Of a stretch of 47,137 nucleotides of DNA, positions 22,728 to 33,608 are shown piece after piece. The notes under the pieces were generated by a model that made no database searches, was not told the origin of the DNA, and saw only the letters and a program-made list of their open reading frames with translations. Made by a program: the position numbers and the translations under genes. The stretch's first letter is position 1. Every line of letters begins with the position of its first letter. This DNA comes from Amphimedon queenslandica (lineage: Eukaryota > Porifera > Demospongiae > Haplosclerida > Niphatidae): the NCBI RefSeq assembly GCF_000090795.2, contig NW_003546582.1, forward strand, positions 41,122 through 88,258. Direction: 5' to 3'.

Positions 22728-23903
22728 ATGGAGTATAAGTCAATAGCATCAGAAGTGATCAAGAAGAACAAAGAAGAGCTGAAAGAACTGAGTCGTGAGA
22801 TATGGAACAATCCTGAGCTGAACTTCAAAGAATACAAGTCCTCATCAGCCATCATGAACTACCTGGAGAAGAAAGGATTCACTGTAACGAGGGGCTACTG
22901 CGGACTGGAGACCGCCTTTAAAGCAGAGTATGGGGACAAGGAGAGAGGAGGTCCTAATGTATGTGTTATATGTGAATATGACGCACTACCTGGTATAGGA
23001 CACGCCTGTGGTCATAATCTAATAGCTGAGGCTGGAGTGGGGGCGGGGCTAGGGGTACAGGGAGCTATAGACGCTGGACTGAAGGGACGTGTGACAGTAA
23101 TGGGGACACCAGCAGAAGAGGGAGGGGGAGGGAAGGTGCTGATGATAGAGAGAGGTGGTTTCACTGGGGTTGATCTAGCCATGATGGTCCACCCCGCTCC
23201 CTATACCTCTATACATAATGAGTATTTGTGTATCACTAGACTACTCGTCACTTTTAAAGGTAAGGCGGCTCATGCAGCTGCCTTTCCTTGGGAAGGAGTG
23301 AATGCTCTTGATGGAGCAGTAGCTGCCTATACTGCTGTATCACTGACCAGACAACAGTTTAAACCAACCTGGAGGGTTCATGGTATATTCGCTGAGGGAG
23401 GAGTCAAACCAAATATAATCCCTGAAAGAGCTGTTCTCGATTACTACATAAGAGCACCTACCAGGAGCGAACTGGCCGTTGTCAAGGATAAAATGATAGC
23501 TTGTTTTAAAGGAGCAGCAGCTGGTACTGGCTGTGAGGTTAGTATAGAGAAGAAGGACCAAGACTATGAGAATGTACTGACCAATAAAGTCCTAGCTGAT
23601 CTATTCACTGATAATATACTAGCATTAGGTGTTACTGATATACGACCATCAGGACCAGCTGGATCCACTGATATGGGTAACGTCACTCATGTGGTCCCTG
23701 GTATTCATCCAAAGTATGCTATAGGAGGAGGAGAAGTGAACCACTCCCCAGGGTTCACTGCTGTTGCTAATAGCGACTCGTCTCATGATACCACACTGAT
23801 CATGAGTGAAGGAATGGCCCATACTTGTATTGATATACTCACTAATAGTGAACTGTTGGTAAGGGCTAAGGAGGAGTTTGAGAGAGACAAAGATCTTAAA
23901 TAA
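22728..23903 (+). CDS. PM20D2: PM20D2-like M20 family metallopeptidase (amidohydrolase)
   Basis: A single uninterrupted exon of 391 codons. M20 zinc-peptidase landmarks are in order: EYDALPGIGHACGHN (residues 83-97, with D85 and the GHxCGHN metal-binding motif), GTPAEEGGGGK (126-136, catalytic E130 and metal-binding E131), MMVHPAP (152-158), KAAHAAAFPWEGVNALDG of the lid domain, and GPAGSTDMGNVTHVVPGIHP near the C-terminus. GTPAEEGGGGK with GSTDMGNVTH points to the ACY1L2/PM20D2 group, whose vertebrate member hydrolyses dipeptides with basic C-terminal residues. Length is slightly below the vertebrate protein (about 430). No signal peptide, so cytosolic. Substrate is inferred from family only. 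It is the only multi-hundred-codon complete gene here without introns. The PSMB5 start follows 171 bp after its stop. Confidence 0.92.
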   Translation: MEYKSIASEVIKKNKEELKELSREIWNNPELNFKEYKSSSAIMNYLEKKGFTVTRGYCGLETAFKAEYGDKERGGPNVCVICEYDALPGIGHACGHNLIAEAGVGAGLGVQGAIDAGLKGRVTVMGTPAEEGGGGKVLMIERGGFTGVDLAMMVHPAPYTSIHNEYLCITRLLVTFKGKAAHAAAFPWEGVNALDGAVAAYTAVSLTRQQFKPTWRVHGIFAEGGVKPNIIPERAVLDYYIRAPTRSELAVVKDKMIACFKGAAAGTGCEVSIEKKDQDYENVLTNKVLADLFTDNILALGVTDIRPSGPAGSTDMGNVTHVVPGIHPKYAIGGGEVNHSPGFTAVANSDSSHDTTLIMSEGMAHTCIDILTNSELLVRAKEEFERDKDLK

Positions 23904-24074
23904 TAATATCAGTATTAGTACTGTTGGTATTGGTGATTTTGTATTTGCATTTTGCTATTTTTCTTGTATTATATTAATTGGCAGCAATGCATTTTATTAA
24001 TGGGTGGGGCTAATTTAGTTGTAGGTGTGGTTAATTATTAATTTTTTGACCAGTGACCACTTGCTGTAAGTAAA

Positions 24075-27000
24075 ATGGCGTCTGTTCTTGCTGATAAATA
24101 TTGCAGTAAATCCTTGAGAGGGATACTAATGGACGGGGAGTGCGGACCAGGACACGAATATAATTACCAACCTTTGAATAACAGCTTCACTGTACCACCT
24201 GGGATTGATGTGAGAACATTAATTAGTAATAATTATTATTACGTTAATTAATAATGTTCCTCCTACTCCAGCCTCATCATTTCGTGAGTCCCTTTATGTC
24301 TGATTCCAGTGATTGTAAGATCAAGTTCAATCATGGCACCACAACACTAGCTTTTAAGTTTCAACACGGAGTCATAGTAGCAGTTGATTCAAGGGCTACT
24401 GCTGGATCTTATATTGGTATGATAATTATGAGTCGAATTAATAATAATAATAATACATAGATACATGCATATACATGTTCTTATGTTGTGTAGAAAGTTT
24501 GAGCTGATTCCGATCAAAATTGGCTTTTTTACGAATTTTTAAAGTTGCTCCAAAATCGGATAAAAGTCCCTGTACTATAGTACAGGGTCACAGGCCAAAT
24601 TTTGCCAAAAATGAAAAGTAGAGAATTCTCCATTTTAATTACATTTCCTGATACATATACATGTACTTATGTTGTGTAGAAAGTTTGAGCTGATTCCGAT
24701 CAAGTTTGGATTTTTTACGAATTTTTAAAGTTGCTCCAAAATCGGACAAAAGTCCCTGTACTATAGTATAGGGTCACAGGCCAAATTTTGCCAAAAATGA
24801 AAAGTAGAGAATTCTCCATTTTAATTACATTTCCTGATACATATACATGTACTTATGTTGTGTAGAAAGTTTGAGCTGATTCCGATCACATTTGGATTTT
24901 TTATGAATTTTTAAAGTTGCTCCAAAATCGGACAAAAGTCCCTGTACTATAGTACAGTGTAGGAGGGAACTGAGCCCTTAAATAAACATTTTTTACAAAA
25001 TAGATACAACACAAGGATAAATAGTAGGTTAATAAATGAGATAATAATAACGGAAATAAGTGAGAGAAAAATAATAAGATAAAATGAATAGGTTAGGTTA
25101 GGGTAAGACGAGCTTCTGAGATAGCTCTGCAGAAATCGTTTGTACTACAGTACAGGGTCACGGGCCAAATTTTGCCAAAAATAAAAAAGAGAGAATACTC
25201 CATTTCTATTACATTTCCAGATACATATTATACTTTATTAATTATATTTCATTCCCTGTAGCATCCCAGACTGTGAAGAAGGTGATAGAGATCAATCCTT
25301 ACCTCCTGGGGACAATGGCTGGAGGAGCTGCTGACTGTGCCTACTGGGAGAGACAGTTATCATTTGAGTGTCGTATCTATGAGTTACGGAACAAGGAGAG
25401 GATATCAGTAGCAGCTGCTTCTAAACTATTAGCTAATATGGTATCTTATTATAAAGGATATGGACTATCAATGGTAATGGATTATTATTATTATTATTAA
25501 TTGATTGTGGGCGTGTACTAATACGATTGATATTAATTATTATTACCATATTTGGGCAGTGACAATAACTCACTATTGTATGTATGGTGGGTTTCTGGTT
25601 ACGTCAAACTGTCATTTTTTGGGTGGAATGAAAAGATTAAAAGTTTGTCCATAAACTTTGAAATTTTCTAGTGTTTAAAATTTTGTATTTTCAAGAAAAA
25701 GTGCTCAAAAATTTAAATTTTTAACACACTATGACAATTACTCCATATATGGTAATTGATCCACCCACTCATTTAATTAAAGTATTTCTCCAATTCCTTA
25801 CAGGGCACTATGATATGTGGCTGGGATAAAAAGGTAATAATTAATAATTAATAATAATAATACTAGCCCCTCCCCCTGCCCCTCCCACCCAATAGGGTCC
25901 TGGTATATATTACGTTGATACTGATGGTAACAGGTTCACTAATAATATATTCAGTGTTGGGTCTGGATCCACTTATGCTTATGGTGTCATTGATTCAACT
26001 TATAAATGGAGCATGAGTATAGAGGAGGCGAGGGAGCTAGGGAAGAGAGCTATCTATCATGCTACATACAGGGACTCTTACTCTGGGGGTGTGGTCAACT
26101 GTAAGTTAATTAACTGCTCACTTTTAATATTGACTGTAGCTAATGATAATAATGTTAGTGAATGAGGCTTTAAAATGTTAAATTAAAACAGGGATATAAT
26201 AGACTAACGTAACCAAGATTGTCTACGGGATCACGTGAGCGCATCATTTGTGTATAAAAACTTTTTGCAACCTCTGTTATCATTTTCAAGATGGCCGACT
26301 CTTTTGGCAAGTCACTAATGTTGCTATTTTTCTCAACAAGGCTTGTATCTGCCTCCAAACGTTATACTACCATTACTAAGTGATTAGGAAGCTGCTACTT
26401 TCATTTTGGGTGATATTTAACGATGCTGTCACAATGAATTGCTAAATGTGGCCCATTTTTCATTTGTGTACCTCTGCTGGCAAGATAGCTTGGAGTATAT
26501 GGATTCAATCGTATTGTGATTTACCATCTTTTATGTTCATATGAGAATAGGACCAAAAGAACTTATTTAGACCTTTCCACTTCATGATACAGCCGGAAAA
26601 GTACTTTTTGAAGGCCAGTTTTGTGTACCTGTGGCAGATTCAGATATGACTCTTTTCTCGTATTATTTTGTAATGTAATAGTTCAATGATCGTTGTATGA
26701 GAATGTACTGGTTACTTTGTTATTCTAGTCTTTGTTTTATTTTTACACAATTTTTACACAGAATGGGTTTTTAGCAGAATGGGTTTAGACCAAAATTAGT
26801 TTAAATTTATAACAGGTCCATAAATTGATTTCCGGTCCATAACCAATTCCGGTTAGTCTATTATATCCTTGATTAAAGTGACACAAATTAATAGTGTCAT
26901 TAACTAATATTATTTCAAACTCCCCATAACTAGAAACCTTTAAGCGTTAGAATTTGTGGTGAAAAGGAATTTTTAGCAAAATTGTGACCATGTGCAACTG

Positions 27001-27281
27001 TTACAGCCTTATCAAATTGAAGACTACAATTTCGGCAAATGCAGTTTTAATTCACCAAAGTTACCCACAAATTTTGTACTGATACTGTAGTGTATACTGT
27101 GTGTACTGAACCAGTTGTATTGTGTAGTATCAGTTATTCTATTGATTTCTTTGTGTCTGGTGTAGTGTATCATGTACAAGAAGATGGTTGGACTAAAGTA
27201 TCTCAAACTGATGTGAAGAGTCTACACTATCAATATGAAGAAGAGAAGAATAAAGAAATAATTAACAATGAAGAACTATAA
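24075..27281 (+). CDS. PSMB5: Proteasome 20S core subunit beta-5 (chymotrypsin-like)
   Basis: Exons: 24075-24209, 24272-24416, 25262-25473, 25804-25833, 25896-26100, 27166-27281. They sum to 843 nt, 280 residues plus TAA. The propeptide ends at HG and the mature chain starts TTTLAFKF, with catalytic Thr1. Mature residues D17 (AVDSRATAG), K33 ([10 protein letters not shown]) and M45 ([10 protein letters not shown]), the S1-pocket methionine of chymotrypsin-like sites, are all present. [37 protein letters not shown]-like YAYGVID and [11 protein letters not shown] follow as in animal PSMB5. The 30-nt exon 4 is well supported by homology. Intron 2 holds the 186-bp repeat array and intron 5 a 680-bp inverted-repeat element. 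The stop lies 28 bp from the stop of the convergent NLR gene. Confidence 0.96.
24455..24965 (+). repeat. 186-bp tandem repeat array in PSMB5 intron 2
   Basis: Nearly three units of a 186-bp repeat. Each has TACTTATGTTGTGTAGAAAG, TTTGAGCTGATTCCGATCA, AAAGTTGCTCCAAAATCGGA and the palindrome CCCTGTACTATAGTACAGGG (24568-24587 perfect; 24754-24773 and 24940-24959 with one mismatch each). Palindrome spacing is exactly 186 bp. A further partial unit lies at 25140-25235 after unrelated sequence. Confidence 0.95.
26190..26872. mobile_element. MITE-like element in PSMB5 intron 5
   Basis: GGATATAATAGACTAACGTA near 26192 is inverted at about 26850-26870 (GGTTAGTCTATTATATCCTT), giving about 20-bp terminal inverted repeats around some 640 bp of non-coding DNA. 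It accounts for most of the unusually long intron. Confidence 0.65.
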
Positions 27282-27309
27282 ACTAACTAACAATGTATAG
27301 AGGAATTAA

Positions 27310-30300
27310 TTAATGTGTTTCTAACGTTACTATTGGTAGTGGTTTGTGTGGTTGTTCTTTTCTGTGTCTATCAATCAATGTCTTCTTTTGATCTTTAAGA
27401 GTATCCTCCAGGAGAGGAGGAGGAGTTGAATATCCAGTATGTATATTAATCCCAATATATTCAAGTGATGGATGGATAAAGATAGTTTCATATAAATGTT
27501 GTACTAGTTCTATCCAGTTAGGTTGAGATGACTCTTGATTAATATCCCAACACTCTATCCTCAGTAGTCTGATGGTTGTATGTGACTGTAACATGTTAGT
27601 AACAGCAGGTAGTACCTGTTCATAAAACAATGGCATCATTATTTGTTCCTTCTCTTCCCTACTACAGTTACTGTATGACTGATCTAGTCTGAAGTTCACT
27701 TCAAGTTCTGTGAGATTGTTCTTTTGAGAGATGACATTAATAAAAGTTCTTATCTCTTCATTCAGTGGAATGGATACACTTAACTGCTGTAGACTGGTGT
27801 TGTGTCTGAGACCAGTTGTTAGGAAGGACAGGAATGAACTGGAAAGGCTGCTATACCAGTTATTAATCTCAAGGTATTTCAGTGTTTGATTTTTTGTTAG
27901 CATGTCTTGTAGACTAGTACCCATACTGCTGGTGGTATGTACTATCTCCTCCTTTATCTCCACCACACTCAGAGCTTTAAGTGTAGTATTGGTTTGTAGA
28001 ATAGTAAATAGTTCAATAGCACTCTCAGCTGTGTCTAGTGGTAAAGTAAGTGTATGTAGACTGGGATGAGAGAGAAATAGAAGATGTGGTGGGTATGGAT
28101 CAGGTAGTATCAGACAGTGTAATCCTTTGATATGTGGAAGGAGTGATGATGTGATCAGTTTACTACTCAACCATCCTATCTCTAGAGCAGTCAGTGGTGT
28201 GTTCACCTCTACTATATTCAGTGATGATGGTGGGAGTTTATCAGGTATCTTCAGTGAAAGAGCTTGTAATGTGTTGTTGTCCTTTAGTAACTGCTCTATT
28301 ACTCCATCAGGTAGAGGAGGAGGAGGAGCAAAAGGAGCATCTATTGTTAATGATGTTATTGTTTTATTTCTTGTTACTCCTCTAATGACACTGATAATGG
28401 TACTTGTTATTTCATCACTTCCATCATACTCAATCTTCATTTCTTGTAGTGTTGAATTCATTTCTATACATTTCTCAAGTTCAGTGGACTTGTCTGTGTA
28501 GTATGTATTGTCAACTGTTGTTATAGTAGGACTGATCATTATTAAGTGCAGTATCTTCAATTGAGGAAGATCAAGGAACTGTAACAATACAAGACAGGGA
28601 ACATATTGACCATCATATCCTAAATCACAGTAGCACTCCTGAATATTGTATACAAGTGATGATTGTAATAATTTGTGTATTAATGCATCAAAGGTTCTAA
28701 TCAACCTTACCTCCAGTCCCTTACACTGGGTCTGTAGTAATATGGTGTGTTCATGTGATATGTAATTATGTACATCCTCCAGGTGCAATGTTGTGTTGGA
28801 ATTGTTTATACAATAACTGAGACACAGCAAGTCAAACAATGATAATGATACTCTTCTATTCAGACACAGTGAGTGGTTTGCTAATACTTGACATAATGTT
28901 GTGTTCTGTGATTCATACAGGAGTTGAAGAAGAAGAATCGGAACATTGTCAATATAATGAGATCTGATATGGTTATCTACATGTATGAGGGGGCCTATTC
29001 TAATTTCAGGATTCTGATAGAAGTAGGAGAGATGACAAGTCTCAAATCCAAACAATCGTTTCCTCTTACACTGTAAGTCAAATTTTTGTATATTAAAATA
29101 CTGTTGATAGCTCTCATGTTCAAGGTGAGTTAGACCTGCCACAAACCTCAGACACATTCGAAAGTGATCATCATCAAAGTGATCCTTAAACACTTCCTCT
29201 CTCTTCTTCTCATGCTTAGCTATCCACCATGCAGCTAGAAATTCCTGTATACTCAAGTGAAGGAACTGATACTTCTCCTCGTCATATTCTGTGAATCTTG
29301 TCATCAATCCAAGATAGTCTTCCTTGACTGCCTCACTCAGTGACTGTAGTTGATGTGAAGAGAATGTCATTCTTGTATTAGCCAGGTTAGTATAAGCTAA
29401 TCGACACATCTCTTGTAAAGGTTTAGCTAATTGTGATGGTAATGAAGAAAGACTACCTAAAGTACATGTATGTGGGTTAATGTCATGTCTTTTAACATGT
29501 CTTCTGATAGTTTGTAGGATAAAGTTCTCATACAGCTGAGTGAGTGTTGTTGGTAAGTTTCCTCCTTCCTTACAATAAACTAAGATGACCATGGAACAGA
29601 CTAGTGGTACATAACACAATGATTGGACATCATTTCGTACTTTAAGATCATTAATGAGTTTCACTGCTAGTTGTGAGTCCTTACTGCTTTGAGTAGTTGT
29701 GAAATGAAATTTGTATTTTGCTATTGATTTTATTATTATGTCTTGTTCAGTGTTTTCATCAATGAGTTCTTGTGCTAGTTTTGTATCTTTTTGAAGTGTT
29801 TGTATAATTACTGTTGATATTTCTTCCTTAGAAAACCCAATGACCTGAACATGTCTACTGAGAGTATCCATTTTCAAAAGTGAAGAGGAGGCATAGCTAC
29901 GAGAGGTAACAATTACTGAACATTGGTCTAACTTCTCTTTACAAATGATACTAGCAGCTAATGACGACTGTCTGAGTTGTTCACTTAGTTCATCCCAACC
30001 ATCAAAGATAATGAGTAATCCTTCTCCATTCCTCTTCTCAAACCATTCAGCTACCATGGGAACTTCATAACGTTGTCGCACAAACAGGTCAGCTAGTGTA
30101 GTAGCTGTAGCTATCTTGCTATTCCTTAAAGGACAGTAAAGTACCAAGTCATACTGTTGGTGTACAAGTGGTCCATTAGACCACATATTTAACAGTTTAC
30201 GACAGAGTGTGGTCTTGCCAATACCAGGAGGACCGTCTATTACTACTCTGAGAGACAGAGAACTATCTGTGGGTTGGAGGACATCTTCAACACTTATCTC

Positions 30301-31747
30301 TTTGTTTTCAGTTAGTTTAACTGTTTCATCAACTTGTCCTCTTAGCAGATGCCAAGCTGATTCTGCTTGTGTGGTGGAGTCTTGTTTTTCTACTAGTGCT
30401 AGTCTTCCAAAGAAATCTTTTCCAATTCTTGGTGGCCAGTCTGTAGCAACAATAGGTTGGTGTTTGTAGTGCTGTCTCATATTGTCAGCATATCCTTGAA
30501 CATGATCAGGTATTGAACTAATGGATGTGACATTATCAGGTATAGACTGACCTAATGTATTGAGATATAATGACTATATTGATCACTGATAATGTACACA
30601 CACACACACTCACCTAACTGGTGTAATATAGAGGTAGCAATATCTGTTAGTGTACGATGTTGTTGGTTTATTAATACATGACATATATCAATAAGATACT
30701 GCTCTGGATTAAGAGAGGATTCCAACTGTTGCTCAATGACATTCATAAGTTTACTAGATTTTTCATAATTAGTTATTCCTAATACATGCGCCTCCTCTTT
30801 AGTTTGTTGTGGTATCAGTTCTTTAGCATACAGTGCATCAGTTACATTGTATAGATTCACACTAATAGCATGAACTAATTTATCAGAATGAGTCCTTAAT
30901 ATATCCTTTGGATTACCTGCAGTAGTGTATCAGTTAATGAGTGTTGTATTAAGTGTATGTTTACCTGTTATAGGACCAGGATTAGCATCACTGGTACTGA
31001 CTTCCATATCATCATTAGTACTTCTTCCAGCTGTGGGATCTGTCACTTTGTCTTCAATAGTTCTAGCTAGTTCATTCTCTTTACATTGTTTCAAAGCATT
31101 AATGACATCTCTCCATGATGTTGTAGGATTAACTTGTAACCATCTCTTATGTAATGCCTCCATCCTGAGGTAAGAGCTTCCTTTTGTTTTAATTATATCA
31201 ACATCAAGTTGTGTTATCCCACCAGGAAGACAAAGAGCAAATGGTTCCCAATCAACAAGTGGTTCGAGATATCTTGCAAAGTAAGGACAAGATGGTTGAT
31301 CATCAATCATAGGACCAGGATTGAGTTCAACATCTCCTGATAAGAGGAGGAGGAGAAGTAAAACCAAATAGTAGATCAGGTCAGAGCTACTCCCAATAGT
31401 AGCTATAAACAAGACTAATGACTGGAGGCAGTGGATCATAACAGTAACAGTAATTATACCTATTGTAAATACACTGTATGATAATATTATATACTGTTAG
31501 TTTGTTTACCAGTTGGAGGAATAAAAATGAGCTTCATATATCTTAATAAAGATAAAAGAAGAGAAACAATAAGAGACAGAGCTGCTGGCAGTTTAGATGT
31601 CTTCTCTCCTGATGTAGTACTGCCTGACTTGCTGTCTACTGCAGCTTTGAATGAGTGAGAGTGGGGGCCATTAGCTGGTCTACTGGAGGCAGCTTGACAG
31701 TAGTTCCACAGTCCAATACTTGCTCTCCATTGAGAGACATCAATCAT
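27310..31747 (-). CDS. NLR immune receptor: hydrophobic leader with 2A-like motif, Death, CARD-like, NACHT, LRR
   Basis: Exons (minus): 31747-31510, 31459-30965, 30916-30614, 30551-27310; 4278 nt, 1425 residues. All introns are phase 1 and 48-62 nt. Residues 1-79 (exon 1) are Ser-rich with a hydrophobic segment (53-76). Exon 2 adds a second hydrophobic run (92-118) ending in SGDVELNPGP (119-128), then a Death-domain-like block (about 138-217; VDWEPFALCLPGG, ALHKRWLQVNP, SWRDVINALK). Exon 3 (245-345) is a CARD-like helical fold. Exon 4 has NACHT Walker A GPPGIGKTT (452-460), Walker B LLIIFDGWDEL (524-534), a sensor-like VIVTSRSYASS, then C-terminal leucine-rich repeats (about 1000-1400). NLRs sense microbial or damage signals and oligomerise through NACHT; sponges have large NLR families. 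Ligand unknown. Exon 1 could be an alternative leader, and M86 or M129 possible alternative starts. Confidence 0.9.
31311..31340 (-). other. 2A-like ribosome-skipping motif in the NLR leader
   Basis: Codons for S-G-D-V-E-L-N-P-G-P. The functional consensus of 2A peptides is D-(V/I)-E-x-N-P-G followed by P, with skipping between the last G and P. All consensus positions are present, preceded by a leucine-rich run as in 2A-like sequences of non-LTR retrotransposons and sea-urchin NLRs. The following residue is methionine 129. Confidence 0.85.
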
Positions 31748-31788
31748 CTTGTAATTATTATTATTATTATTATAAATGACGTTAGAGA

Positions 31789-31872
31789 CCAGTAGTTCCT
31801 TTATCCAGTGACTAATGGTAAAGAGTACAATAGAAGTGAGTGTATGTGTACCTGAACTATCATTGAATTATA
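31789..31872 (+). repeat. 84-bp direct repeat, copy 1
   Basis: Begins CCAGTAGTTCCTTTATCCAG and ends TATCATTGAATTATA. It is identical by eye to 32714-32797 and lies 42 bp upstream of the NLR start codon. Confidence 0.95.
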
Positions 31873-32713
31873 ATTTTTAATAAATCATTATCATTGTCAC
31901 ATGTAATAACTGTTCATAGTGTTACTCCGCTACTGTTATTATTGTAATTCTAGATATTAATACTAAATTTGGTCATTTCATGGAAACTACTTGATATGCA
32001 CAGAATTAAGTATATATACATTTGTGCTGTGCTCTGGCCGAAATGAACAAGAAATGAAGCATTATTTATAAAGTAATTTTAATAAAAACTAAAGTCTATT
32101 CACTTTCACCTGACCCCTGGCTTTTTTCAATTAATAAATAACTACGTCACATCTGCATTCTTTACGTATTTGTGGTTTTGGAATTGTTTTTGTTGCGCGG
32201 AAGAGATGCAGATAAGTAGCAGCTGAATTTATTCTGGCTGTTCTAGCTGCATAATTGCGGTCAAAGGTATGTCATTTAGTTTATACAGGGACATCCAAAA
32301 AAGGCTAAGGCCTTATCATTTTGACCCGATCTTTTTATCTAAAGGACGGGAAGGACCTAGCGATTCTAATGGTGCAAACAAAATTTCTAAATTCCATGTT
32401 TATCAAAAGTTATAACAAAAAATCAATAGGTCAGATAGACTTTATTTTGTTTCTATTTTTGTCTTTAGCAATTAATTGTCATGTTCAGTGATAGAAAGGT
32501 ATACGTACAAGTTTAATTAGTAGAACTAAATAATCAATAAATTGATATGCAAGACTAATTTAAATATGCACTAACACACATGCAGCCTTGCCCTCCTTCA
32601 CTCTTAGCTGCATGAGGATAGCAAACTACCTAACACTAATCCTGACACACATGCACTAATGCAAAACTGTACAGCTACAGGATTAAACATGTAATTAAGA
32701 TACTACAACTTGT

Positions 32714-32797
32714 CCAGTAGTTCCTTTATCCAGTGACTAATGGTAAAGAGTACAATAGAAGTGAGTGTATGTGTACCTGAACTATCATTGAATTATA
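32714..32797 (+). repeat. 84-bp direct repeat, copy 2
   Basis: Second copy of the 31789-31872 sequence, same orientation, 925 bp away. The DNA between is non-coding. Confidence 0.95.
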
Positions 32798-33608
32798 TTC
32801 ATGGATCATTAACACTATATGCTATGAGTAGTGTCTGTAGTATCAGTACATAGTGATTGGTACCACTCCTCTACTACAGTTAGTATCAGTTGTCACTACT
32901 GACCATATTTTGACTAAATTTGGTCATTTTACAGTAATTCACTAACCCAGGGCCATCCCCTTTCTCTGTTCATGGTAGTGAGGTACATGTATTTAGACTA
33001 TAATATCATCCATGAAATATAATGATATAATAATTATTATTACAATAGTTTACAGTGCATGACAGAAGACAGTAAACCCATTGAAGTTAAACTATAGTTC
33101 ATACACCTGGTATCTATGAGATCTAATTTACCTTCAGGCTATAGACTAATGATATACAATACAGTGAAGGGAATACTATCAGACAGTCACTGGAGAGAAG
33201 TCTCCTTCTACTCCTTTAGCTAATGCACTACACAGTACAAGGACCAGCTAGAGAACAGCATAAGTACCAGAGCCTGTAACAGCTATAACCACCAGAGGAA
33301 TTTGTCAATTTGTACAGGCACCACTTCCTGTATATAGTCATGTGATACAAGAAAATGTATTTGGCGAGTTGTAATTATAGAGCAGTTCAGATGTACTACC
33401 AATGCAATATCAAGGATGGGTGTATCAGTCTATGTGTGTTAGTTACTGGAACACGCCAATCACACTGAATATGATTATAAAACCTTATTACTGAAGTGGG
33501 GCGATAAACCCAAGTATCAAATCATTCCATCAATAATATAATATTGTATTGTAGTGAATATTATTATTACATAAGAGGAGGTTAGTGTGTGTAGTATATT
33601 AATAGTAT

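Larger units (their letters stand above)
31748..33608. other. Intergenic region between NLR 5' end and CFDP1 3' end
   Basis: No coding sequence recognised on either strand. It holds the two 84-bp direct repeats (31789-31872, 32714-32797), a second partial repetition of CTAAATTTGGTCATTT (near 31963 and 32915), and the NLR promoter presumably just above 31747. Confidence 0.5.

Noticed and set aside
24455..24965. Possible CRISPR array
   Set aside because: The repeats are contiguous 186-bp units without unique spacers, and the genome is clearly animal.
28127..28501. Plus-strand frames opposite the NLR gene
   Set aside because: Shadows of the minus-strand LRR coding region; Ser/Val-rich composition without domain features.
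31311..31340. Viral origin for the 2A-like motif
   Set aside because: Only the ten-residue motif is virus-like. Nothing flanking it resembles a viral protein, and 2A-like motifs are known in animal NLRs and retrotransposons.
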